DNA of 45,549 bases from CAYFVR01 sp046541515. GTDB taxonomy: Bacteria; Desulfobacterota; Desulfobacteria; Desulfobacterales; Desulfococcaceae. A program made the translations under genes and the position numbers. Shown here piece by piece: positions 21,747 through 29,478 of this stretch; the first letter of the stretch is position 1; each line of letters begins with the position of its first letter. The DNA is taken from positions 1 through 45,549 of the forward strand of contig JBKHDD010000021.1 in NCBI GenBank assembly GCA_046541515.1. The letters run 5' to 3'. The notes beneath the pieces are model-generated. The model was given only the letters and a program-made list of their open reading frames with translations. It did no database searches and was not told the DNA's origin.

Positions 21747-23052
21747 CGGGTCCTCCCGAGCTGAGCGCCTCCTTCATCTCGGTCATGGAGACGGAGGGCA
21801 TGTGTTTGACGAAAAGCAGGAACAGCATGAAAAACATGCAGAAAGTTCCGAACATGATGCCGTATTCCACCAGCGAGGGGGCGTAGAGTCCCCAGGCGTG
21901 GGGAACGAAATCGTGGGCGACCCCGCCGACGATGATGACGAACCGCTCGTACCACATGCCCACGTTGACCAGGAGGGAAATCCCGAAGAGCCACTTGATG
22001 TTCGTCCGGCACTTCCGAGCGAACAACAGGAGCGGCACAATGACGTTGCAGGTGAACATGATCCAGAATTCCAGCCCGTAGCCCCCGAAGATCCGCCAGA
22101 AAAAGGCCTCCTGCTCCACAGGGTTGAAGCTGTACCAGGCGATGAAGATTTCCACCAGGTAGGCGTAGCCGACGATCATCCCGGTCAGGATGATGGTCTT
22201 GGCCACCGCCTCCAGAATCTTCATGGTGATCAGCTCTTCCAGTTTGAAAATGGACCGCATGGGAATCATGAGCGTCAGCACCATGGCCAGCCCGGAGTGG
22301 ATGGCGCCGGCCACGAAATAGGGCGCGAAGATGGTGGAATGCCAGCCGGGCACGATGCCCAGGCCAAAGTCCCAGGACACCACGCTGTGGACCGAAATGA
22401 CCAGAGGCGTGGCCAGGGCCGCGAAAAACAGGTAGGCCCGAACGTAATGCCGCCACTGCTCGAACTTGCCGGTCCAGCCCAGGGAGAGCACCCGGAAGAT
22501 CTTCTTTCGAGTTCCGGAGGCGCGGTCCCGCACGGTGGCCAGATCGGGAATCATGCCGGTGTACCAAAAGAGAGCGCTCACGGTGAGGTAGGTGGAAATC
22601 GCCACGATGTCGAACATCAGCGGCGACTGAAAATTGGGCCAGAGGTTCCGCTGGTTCGGGTGGGGAATCATGAAGTAGACCAGCCAGACCCGGCCCAGGT
22701 GAATGAGAGGAAAGAGACCGGCGGTGCAGACGGCGAAAACCGTCATGGTCTCGGCGGCCCGGGCAATGGGATTGCGCCAGCCGGCCCGGAACAGAAAGAG
22801 AATGGCCGAGATCAGCGTTCCGGAGTGGGCGATGCCCACCCAGAAGACGAAGTTGATCAGATAGGTTCCCCAGGCCACCGGGTTGTTCTGGCCGCCGACG
22901 CCGATGCCCGTGTAAATCTGGTACATCCAGCAGCACAGGCCGATGAAGGCGCCCACGAACAACAGGCCGATCACGGCCCAGTAACGGGCCGGGGCCGGGC
23001 TCAGGGTCGCCAGGACGGTGTTGTCAATTTTGGCGGGAGTCAGTTGGGCCAT
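21736..23052 (-). CDS. actC: Alternative complex III quinol-site membrane subunit ActC (NrfD/PsrC-like)
   Basis: 438 residues, about ten helices. NrfD/PsrC-type signature segments: WGTYLINFVFWVGIAHSGTL, PLIHLGRVWLVYFMIP, SVHSVVSWDFGLG, WHSTIFAPYFVAGAIHSG and GMWYERFVIIVGG. ActC carries the quinol oxidation site at the periplasmic side, next to the ActB iron-sulfur domain. AGGAGAT lies before ATG 23052, four bases after the actB stop. Full length. Confidence 0.94.
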   Translation of the reverse strand: MAQLTPAKIDNTVLATLSPAPARYWAVIGLLFVGAFIGLCCWMYQIYTGIGVGGQNNPVAWGTYLINFVFWVGIAHSGTLISAILFLFRAGWRNPIARAAETMTVFAVCTAGLFPLIHLGRVWLVYFMIPHPNQRNLWPNFQSPLMFDIVAISTYLTVSALFWYTGMIPDLATVRDRASGTRKKIFRVLSLGWTGKFEQWRHYVRAYLFFAALATPLVISVHSVVSWDFGLGIVPGWHSTIFAPYFVAGAIHSGLAMVLTLMIPMRSIFKLEELITMKILEAVAKTIILTGMIVGYAYLVEIFIAWYSFNPVEQEAFFWRIFGGYGLEFWIMFTCNVIVPLLLFARKCRTNIKWLFGISLLVNVGMWYERFVIIVGGVAHDFVPHAWGLYAPSLVEYGIMFGTFCMFFMLFLLFVKHMPSVSMTEMKEALSSGGPDGH

Positions 23053-23056
23053 GGGA

Positions 23057-26000
23057 TCAGATCTCCTGGATGACCTTTTTCAGATAGACGACGGCCGGCT
23101 TGGTGTTGAGATAGCCCAGCGCCTGGTAGGCCCGACGATTGTCGATTCGCCGGCGGACCCGGCTGTGGGGATCGGCCAGATTCCCGAACGTGATCGCGCC
23201 GGTGGGGCAGGTCTGGGCGCAGGCCGTAACGACCTCCCCGTCCCGAATGCGCCGCCCCTCGTCTTTGGCGTTGTCGTGCCCTTCCTTGATCCGTTGCACG
23301 CAGAAGGAGCATTTCTCCATGACGCCCTTGCTTCGGACGGTGACGTCGGGATTGAGCTGGAGATTCAGCGGGCTGGGCCAATCCCAGTCGAACCAATTAA
23401 AGCGCCGCACCTTGTACGGGCAGTTCTGGGAACAATATCGGGTCCCGATGCAACGGTTGTAAATCTGGTTGTTCATCCCCTCTTTGCCGTGGTGGGGCGC
23501 GTAGACCGGGCAGACCGACTCGCAGGGGGCGTTGTCGCAGTGCTGGCAGAGCATGGGGAAGAAGGTGACCCGCTCCATCCGACCGGGATCGTGGTAGCGC
23601 TCGATGCGGAGCCAGGACATTTCCCGGCCCTCCACGATCCGCTCCTCGCCGACCACGCCCAGGTTGTTCTCGGCGTAGCAGGCCACGGAACAGGCCCCGC
23701 AGCCGATGCAGCGGTCCAGATCGATGGCCATGCCCCAGCGGTAGTCGTCGTGGTGCTCGTGGGGCGGATAGACGTCCCGCCGGTCGTTGTAACCCTCGGG
23801 CAGCGGAAGCACGAAGGGATATTCGTGCATTCCGAAGCCGCCGCCGGCGTGGACCTGGATTTCGTGCGCGGCCGCGTACTTGTCGTGGGCGCCGTGGCCG
23901 CCGCCATGTCCACCACCGGCGCCGCGGGTCTCCGCGCCGTTTCCGCGGCCGCCATGACTCGTCGCGTCGCGCCCCTTCGCCGGGCCATGGGCCTTTTTGA
24001 GATCGGCCATGGGCATGGCGATGGCCAGAGTCCGGCCGTGCTGGGTCTTGCTGCCGTCGGTGTGGGGCAACGCCGGTTTTTTGCCGGTCCGCTTCAGGTC
24101 GGTGACGGCGGCGGTCAGCGCGGGAATGCCTTCGGGTCCGGTTTTCCCCGGCAGCAGGGTCATCGGGTTGGCCCCGAATCCCTTGGCGTAGCGGCCGTAG
24201 GCGGTGTGGCCCTGGCCCACGTTCATCACCAGCACGCCGGGGCGAACCCCTTCGTAACCGTAGGCGGCGGTTCGAACCGTTCCGGTTTCGGTTTCCACGT
24301 CCACATGCTGTCCGTCCCGGACGCCCAGTTCATCCCGAGTTTCCGGATGCATCGTCACGGTGGACTGCCAGGCCACCTTGGTGATGGGATCGGGATATTC
24401 CGCCAGCCAGGAGCGATTGGCGCTTCGGCCGTCGAAAAAGCGGATGGAGGGCGCGGCGACGACCACCGGCGTCTCCGATTCGTCGGTCGGCGCGGCGTCG
24501 CGGAGGATCGGCAGGAAGGCTTTGGTCGGTTCCACCTCGGCCGGTTTGGCCTCTTCCGCCCGCGGAAATTTGCCGCCGCGCTGGAGGACCGCCAGCCATT
24601 CGGCTTCCTGGGCGAAGGTTCCGTCCGCTTCCAATGCGTCGTGAAGCGCGGTCCGCGCGTCGCCGGGTCCCTCGCCGGGGGTCAGCCGAAACAGCAGGTC
24701 GCCCAGGCCGGGAGCGTCGGTCAACGGCCCCATGGCCGGCTGCAGGGTGGAGACGATCCCCGCCTTTCCCGCGTACTCGTCCCAGCTTTCCAGCGAAAAT
24801 TTCACCGGAAAAATCAGATCGGCCATCGCCGCGGTTTCGTCCATGAAATTGGAAAAGCAGACGGTGAAGAGGTCGTCCCGCTCCAACGCCTGGGCCACCG
24901 GAATTTCCGGTGAAAGAGAAAATGCCGGATTGACGTTGTGGAGCAACAGTACGGAACCGTCGCCGTCGGCGAGACCCGCGAAGCAGTCGTTGACCGCCGA
25001 ACGAGGCGCGGCCTTTTCCACCCGGTGACGGGCGGCGAAATCGATCCGGGACAGCGCAGGGTCCAAAACGAGGTTGAGCAGATTGGCCGCCGTGTGGGCC
25101 CGGAGTCCGCCCATGGCGTCCGCGGCCACGCCCTGCCCCAGCACCAGCGGCTTCTTGGCGTCGAGCAACGTGGCGTAGAGACGCCAGTAGATTTTGGGAT
25201 CCACCCCGGCCAGCCGGACGACCTCTTGCGGGGCAAACGGCTCGACCAGATCGGCCAGATCGACTCGGAAACTCCCGGGCAGCTCCGACCCGCGCCCAAC
25301 GGCAAGCGCCTCGCGGATGCAACCCATGGCCACCACCGCCTCCGCGCCGGGCCGGCAGGAGAGCCAGGCGTCGGCGTTGGCGCCGGTCAGGGAAATAAAG
25401 GGCGCGACATGGAAAAACGGCGCTTTTTGATCGTCGTGGACGGCGTGGATGGCCTTGAACTTCCCGGCGTATTCCACCGGCGACAGCCAGGTTTCCAGGA
25501 AGTCCGCGCCAAAGGAGATCAGGCAGTCGGCGTCGTCCATCCGATAGGACGGCAGCCCGTCCACCCCGAAAACCGCCCGGTTGGCGGCTTTCAGCGCCTC
25601 GTAGGCGTAGGGTTCGAAAAGAAGGGGCGCGGGCGAACCGGTCGCTTTCTGAAAGCCGGCCATGGCCGCGTGCAAAACGTCGCCGACCATTTCGCTGACG
25701 AAACGGGCCTGGCCGGGCGCGGCCTCGATCCGATCTTTCAGCATCGTCTCGGCCTTCGCGAAGGAAATGGGTCGCCAGTCGTCGCCGTCCCGCAAGAGCG
25801 GCGTTTTCAGCCGGTCGGGATGGTACGCCGCCTGAACGGCCGCCTGCCCCCGCATGCACAGCGAACCCCGATTGATCGGGTGCAGGGGATTGCCCTCCAC
25901 CTTGATGGCCCGTCCCTCCCGGTTTTTGGCGATCACCCCGCAGCCGGCCGGGCATTCTCGACAGGTGGTCGCGTACCAGGTCGGGTTTCCGGTGACCATG

Positions 26001-26116
26001 TCGTCCGGATGATGGACCAGGGAATAGAGTTTTTTCTCGGGGAGTTCACGGGAACAGCCGGCGGCGACGGAAAGGCTGCCGATGCCGGCGATCTTCAGGA
26101 AGGTTCGACGATCCAT
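23057..26116 (-). CDS. actB: Alternative complex III iron-sulfur subunit ActB (fused B1-B2)
   Basis: 1019 residues. The N-terminus MDRRTFLKIAG is a Tat signal and SVAAGC at 16-21 is a lipobox, so a Tat-exported periplasmic lipoprotein is likely. Residues about 50-700 form the molybdopterin-oxidoreductase-like B1 domain, with a Cys set C52-x2-C55-x3-C59...C87. A Gly/His-rich linker (about 705-750) leads to the ferredoxin-like B2 domain (803 onward) with CIGCGACSVAC, CQHC...CESVCP, CIGTRYCSQNCP and CSFC...CAQTCP, which fits the usual three 4Fe-4S and one 3Fe-4S clusters. It accepts electrons from quinol at ActC and passes them to ActA. First gene of the operon; ATG 26116 agrees with the Tat motif. 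Confidence 0.95.
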   Translation of the reverse strand: MDRRTFLKIAGIGSLSVAAGCSRELPEKKLYSLVHHPDDMVTGNPTWYATTCRECPAGCGVIAKNREGRAIKVEGNPLHPINRGSLCMRGQAAVQAAYHPDRLKTPLLRDGDDWRPISFAKAETMLKDRIEAAPGQARFVSEMVGDVLHAAMAGFQKATGSPAPLLFEPYAYEALKAANRAVFGVDGLPSYRMDDADCLISFGADFLETWLSPVEYAGKFKAIHAVHDDQKAPFFHVAPFISLTGANADAWLSCRPGAEAVVAMGCIREALAVGRGSELPGSFRVDLADLVEPFAPQEVVRLAGVDPKIYWRLYATLLDAKKPLVLGQGVAADAMGGLRAHTAANLLNLVLDPALSRIDFAARHRVEKAAPRSAVNDCFAGLADGDGSVLLLHNVNPAFSLSPEIPVAQALERDDLFTVCFSNFMDETAAMADLIFPVKFSLESWDEYAGKAGIVSTLQPAMGPLTDAPGLGDLLFRLTPGEGPGDARTALHDALEADGTFAQEAEWLAVLQRGGKFPRAEEAKPAEVEPTKAFLPILRDAAPTDESETPVVVAAPSIRFFDGRSANRSWLAEYPDPITKVAWQSTVTMHPETRDELGVRDGQHVDVETETGTVRTAAYGYEGVRPGVLVMNVGQGHTAYGRYAKGFGANPMTLLPGKTGPEGIPALTAAVTDLKRTGKKPALPHTDGSKTQHGRTLAIAMPMADLKKAHGPAKGRDATSHGGRGNGAETRGAGGGHGGGHGAHDKYAAAHEIQVHAGGGFGMHEYPFVLPLPEGYNDRRDVYPPHEHHDDYRWGMAIDLDRCIGCGACSVACYAENNLGVVGEERIVEGREMSWLRIERYHDPGRMERVTFFPMLCQHCDNAPCESVCPVYAPHHGKEGMNNQIYNRCIGTRYCSQNCPYKVRRFNWFDWDWPSPLNLQLNPDVTVRSKGVMEKCSFCVQRIKEGHDNAKDEGRRIRDGEVVTACAQTCPTGAITFGNLADPHSRVRRRIDNRRAYQALGYLNTKPAVVYLKKVIQEI

Positions 26117-26652
26117 TCGATATACGACTCCCTTGGGGCGACCCGAAAGATTCGGCTGAAATGATGAACGAAGGATGGCGGAAAAGAAGGCGGGAAACGG
26201 AAAGGGCAGTGGATTTTGCCCATGTCGCGACCGCTCTTGTTTCGACGGCGGGCAAAGCCGAGCGTCGATGGAAGGTTGGTAACAATTGGGTAAAAAATTG
26301 TCAAGCGGGTTTTCAAGACGACGCAAGGAAATTGTCTTCGCCCGGGCGATGGACGGCGAAAGGCCAAAGGGTTTCGGAATCCCGAAAAACCGTCGGAATC
26401 CCGGAAAAGAGTCTCGAAAAACTTCCGATTTTCAAAGAAAAAATAAAAATTGTTACGGTTCCGGACCGACGGGATGATCCAAATCCCGCCTTCCGTCGTT
26501 CCGCCCCCGGGACCCGACCGCCGATTTGCCCGATTCGGCTTCGGGTTTCAAAAAAAAATTTCCCCGCAGGCCCAAAGCCGGCAGAGGCCGTTCCGGGTGC
26601 CCGACTTCCAGGATTCGAAATTTTTCGCGAAAAAACGCGAAAAGGAGCTGTT
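26117..26652. other. 536-base intergenic region upstream of the act operon
   Basis: No gene is supported. It holds a weak minus-strand promoter candidate (26276-26304), a direct repeat TCGGAATCCCG at 26374-26384 and 26393-26403, an A-rich tract near 26430-26450 and an AT-flanked hairpin (TTTTCGCG, AAAAAA, CGCGAAAA) at 26622-26643 just past the agmatinase stop. A long leader for an operon of this size suggests regulated expression. Confidence 0.6.
26276..26304 (-). promoter_or_regulatory. Weak candidate promoter of the act-cco operon
   Basis: Minus-strand TTGACA (26304-26299) is consensus; the -10 at 17 bases is only TACCAA (26281-26276). The leader to actB would be about 155 bases. Confidence 0.33.
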
Positions 26653-27546
26653 TTACAAACAATAAACGAGAAACTTGGCCACCAGGCGGGCGGCGGTGTA
26701 TTGGGACACTTGGGTTCCGGGGATGGGCGCCAGTTCGCAGAAATCGGCCCCCACCACCGTGCGCCGTTCGCCCAGCGCTCGAAGGAGCGACGCCGCCTGC
26801 CGATATCCCAATCCGCCCGGCTCCGGCGTTCCGGTTCCGGGCAGAACGGCCGGGTCCAGCGCGTCCAGATCGAAGGACAGATAGACCCTTTCGGACAGCG
26901 ACGACACCACCTCGTCGATCCATTCCCGATCGGACCGGGAAAGAATCTGGTGGGCGAAAAACGGCGAAATGTCGCGACGGCGGAGAAAATCCAACTCCTC
27001 CCGGCAGATGGACCGAACGCCCACCGGAACGACCCTCAATCCGAAATCGTCCACCGCCCGGCGCATCACGCAGGCGTGATTGAGGGGGCTGCCGTTCCAG
27101 GTGTCCCGCAAATCCAAATGGGCGTCCAGCTGGAGGACGGCAAGGTCTGGATACCGGTCCGCCGCGGCGGCCATTCCGCCCAGGGCCACGGAATGGTCGC
27201 CGCCCAGGACGACCGGCGTCGCGCCCGCGTCCATCGCTTCCGCGACACGGGCGGTCATTTCTGCGACGGCCGACTCGGGGGGCCCGGATGAAAAAAACGG
27301 CTTCGTCGTGTGAAGGGGAAGGTCGGCCCAGGGAACCAGCGTTTCCTCGTCCAGCGGCTCCAGCTGGTTCGATGCGTCCAGCACGTGAAGGGGGCCGAAC
27401 CGAGAGCCGGTTCCGTAGGAGGGAGACGATTCATGGCAGAACGGCAGGATCGCGCAGCGGGCCGCCGAAAGCGGAACCGGTCGAACCTCGTCGCCCCCGA
27501 AATGAATGAACGGGGGCGGCGTGGGTTCGCCGGTCGATTCCGACAT
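26653..27546 (-). CDS. speB: Agmatinase (ureohydrolase family)
   Basis: 297 residues. Hydrolyses agmatine to putrescine and urea, cytoplasmic, binuclear Mn. Metal motifs are complete: GGDHSVALGG, DAHLDLRD and SFDLDALDP, with the C-terminal region AARLVAKFL. It pairs with the upstream pyruvoyl arginine decarboxylase; the two overlap as TAATG (stop 27548-27546, start 27546-27544), so translation is coupled. Together they give the arginine-agmatine-putrescine route. Formiminoglutamase or arginase are less likely because of the decarboxylase partner. An AT-rich hairpin follows the stop. Confidence 0.92.
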   Translation of the reverse strand: MSESTGEPTPPPFIHFGGDEVRPVPLSAARCAILPFCHESSPSYGTGSRFGPLHVLDASNQLEPLDEETLVPWADLPLHTTKPFFSSGPPESAVAEMTARVAEAMDAGATPVVLGGDHSVALGGMAAAADRYPDLAVLQLDAHLDLRDTWNGSPLNHACVMRRAVDDFGLRVVPVGVRSICREELDFLRRRDISPFFAHQILSRSDREWIDEVVSSLSERVYLSFDLDALDPAVLPGTGTPEPGGLGYRQAASLLRALGERRTVVGADFCELAPIPGTQVSQYTAARLVAKFLVYCL

Positions 27547-28091
27547 TATTTGACGAAAACGGCGGCGGCCACCACGGTGGTCCACATGCCGCCCTCGGCG
27601 CCCAGGGCGCCCTGGGTAAAATGCTGGGACTCGACGATTTTGCCGGACATCCGGTACACCTCCCGGCGCTCGTCGTAATCCTTGTCGGGATCGAACTCGA
27701 TGCCCAGCGTGTTGGCCAGCATGGAGGCGGCCAGATCCTCGGAATACTCCCCGGCCTCGAACTCGGTCTGCCCAAAGCCGTGGTGCTCGGAGATGTAGCC
27801 GTACTGCCCCGTTTCGGCCGGCAGCGCCAGACCGATGCTGGCCACGATCCGACGGCCGGGCTCCTTGATCTGCTCCCGGGCCAGCACGCAGTGGGTGATC
27901 TCCCCGGGCTCAAGGTAGGACAACGCCTTGTCCAGGTCCAGAATCCGACAGAAGGGCGGAAAAATGGAAGACACCTGGACCAGATTTAAATGGGCGATTC
28001 GAGCGGATCGCAGGGCATTTTCGAAAGAAGCCAGCTTTTCCCGGGCATTGCCCACGCCTTTTGTAAAAAACATATATCGGGGTACATACAT
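27546..28091 (-). CDS. pdaD: Pyruvoyl-dependent arginine decarboxylase
   Basis: 181 residues. Makes agmatine from arginine with a pyruvoyl group formed by self-cleavage rather than PLP. The cleavage site is the Ser-Ser in NLVQVSSIFPP (about residues 42-43), matching the PvlArgDC family; the large-subunit segments THCVLAREQ, ASIGLALP and YGYISEHHGFGQTE are present. The N-terminus MYVPRYMFFTKGVG is typical. The promoter at 28208-28236 drives it, and speB follows with a one-base overlap. PvlArgDC is common in archaea, Chlamydia and some deep bacterial lines, uncommon in proteobacteria. Confidence 0.95.
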   Translation of the reverse strand: MYVPRYMFFTKGVGNAREKLASFENALRSARIAHLNLVQVSSIFPPFCRILDLDKALSYLEPGEITHCVLAREQIKEPGRRIVASIGLALPAETGQYGYISEHHGFGQTEFEAGEYSEDLAASMLANTLGIEFDPDKDYDERREVYRMSGKIVESQHFTQGALGAEGGMWTTVVAAAVFVK

Positions 28092-28207
28092 AATTTGCCC
28101 CTCCTCCTCTTTTCAGCTATACTGTCGCCTCAAACCAACGCGCCGCGACGTCCGCCCCTTGAAGCCGTGAACGGAGCCGCCGCGGCGTTTCCAGCCCGAT
28201 GGGCGGG

Positions 28208-28236
28208 CTTATAGTATACCCAAAAAGGCTTTTCAA
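28208..28236 (-). promoter_or_regulatory. Sigma-70 promoter of the arginine decarboxylase-agmatinase operon
   Basis: On the minus strand TTGAAA (28236-28231) and TATAAG (28213-28208) are 17 bases apart. The predicted leader before ATG 28091 is about 110 bases. Confidence 0.62.
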
Positions 28237-28259
28237 CCCCAAACGGACACCGGTGGTCC

Positions 28260-28562
28260 ATGCGAATTCCCCTGGATTTGACCCGACATTGCGTTGAAAC
28301 CGAAATCCGTCGCCAACACGAACGGACAGTCGCCGAGGCCCTTCGGCCGACCGCCGACCCGTCGGCCGCCGAAACCAGACTGGTCTGGCTCCGTTCGGCC
28401 CTGGAAGGGCTCGACTTTCCGCGCCTTCGATCCGACCACGCGGCGCTGAACGCCGAGAGTCGGGCCGAGGTCGCGCTGGAAATCTCCGGGGACCGCCGCC
28501 GAATTCAGCTGCGGTTGGACGGAAAAACCGCCGCCGAGGCGCCCCTTCGGGAGGAACCGTGA
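28260..28562 (+). CDS. Uncharacterised 100-residue protein coupled to ubiE
   Basis: Not recognised. A soluble, Arg/Glu/Ala-rich, helical-looking N-terminal half (CVETEIRRQHERTVAEAL) and a short beta-like C-terminus (VALEISGDRRRIQLRLDG). No signal or membrane segment. The stop overlaps the GTG of the second ubiE (GTGA at 28559-28562), which supports real translation and a link to the quinone methyltransferase. It is transcribed divergently from the decarboxylase operon. Confidence 0.6.
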   Translation: MRIPLDLTRHCVETEIRRQHERTVAEALRPTADPSAAETRLVWLRSALEGLDFPRLRSDHAALNAESRAEVALEISGDRRRIQLRLDGKTAAEAPLREEP

Positions 28563-29314
28563 CGGAAGAACCCACCGTTCCCATCGGCTTCCGCCGGATC
28601 GCCGCCGCCGAAAAGGCCGGCTGGGTCCGCCGCCAGTTCGACGCCATCGCGCCCTGGTACGACCGGATGAACACCCTGCTCAGCCTGGGCGTTCACCATC
28701 GATGGAAACGACAGGCCATGGACTGGCTTTCGCCCCGATCGGGGGAACGGATTCTGGATCTCTGCGGCGGCACCGGCGATTTGGCCGCGGCGGCTGTTCC
28801 CCGTGTGGCGCCCCACGGCCGGGTGGTGCTGTGCGACATCAACCGGGAGATGATTCGGGTGGGCCGGGCCACGCCTCGTCGGGCGGAGGCGCGGTCCCGG
28901 ATTCATTACGTGGAGGGCGACGCCGAACGACTCCCCTTCCCCGCCGAGGGTTTTGACGGCGTCGTGATCGGATTTGGCATTCGCAACCTCGCCCGGATGG
29001 ACCAGGGGCTGGCGGAGATCCTTCGGGCGCTGCGGCCGGGGGGGCGCATGGTGATCCTGGAATTTTCCCATCCCACCGCGCCGCTGTTTCGCCGCCTCTA
29101 TGATTTTTATTCCTTCGTCTGGATGCCCCGGCTGGGCAGGCGGCTGGCCGGTTCGGCGGAAGCGTACACCTATCTGGCGGAATCGATCCGGGGATTTCCC
29201 GGCCCGGAAGAGCTGGCCGACCGCATGCGCAACGTCGGCTTTGCCTCGGTGGGCTATCGCCGCCTCACCCGCGGCATCGCCGCCCTTCACCGGGGCGAGC
29301 GTCCCGCGGCCTGA
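28559..29314 (+). CDS. ubiE: UbiE/MenG quinone C-methyltransferase (second copy)
   Basis: 251 residues from GTG 28559. SAM-dependent C-methylation of a quinone precursor. Hallmarks: QFDAIAPWYDRMNTLLSLG, ILDLCGGTGDLAAAA, LCDINREMI, GDAERLPFPAEGFDGVVIG, GIRNLARM, and LEFSHP...YDFYSFVWMPRLG. Normal UbiE length, without the N-terminal extension of the copy at 9556-10371; by eye the two are well diverged, sharing mainly the motifs. One may serve ubiquinone and the other menaquinone, or one may methylate an unrelated polyprenyl quinone. Confidence 0.9.
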   Translation: MTEEPTVPIGFRRIAAAEKAGWVRRQFDAIAPWYDRMNTLLSLGVHHRWKRQAMDWLSPRSGERILDLCGGTGDLAAAAVPRVAPHGRVVLCDINREMIRVGRATPRRAEARSRIHYVEGDAERLPFPAEGFDGVVIGFGIRNLARMDQGLAEILRALRPGGRMVILEFSHPTAPLFRRLYDFYSFVWMPRLGRRLAGSAEAYTYLAESIRGFPGPEELADRMRNVGFASVGYRRLTRGIAALHRGERPAA

Positions 29315-29478
29315 TCCTTGCCGGATCTTGGTCGGCCCGCCGGCGAGCGGACGACAGCTTCGGCGACGGCCCCCATCCGATTCCCGATGAATTGGTCCAA
29401 ACCCTTCCCCATTCTCGCCCCCCGCCAAACGGAACGGGGAAACCGAAGCCGGCGGTCGGCGGCCGCGAAAGCCTCCCC

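Noticed and set aside
23850..23960. The Gly/His-rich stretch in actB as a tandem DNA repeat
   Set aside because: The bases do not repeat in register; it is a low-complexity protein linker, not a repeat array.
26621..26643. The AT-flanked hairpin after the agmatinase gene as an intrinsic terminator
   Set aside because: On the minus strand the stem is followed by AAAAATTT rather than a T run, so terminator function is not supported.
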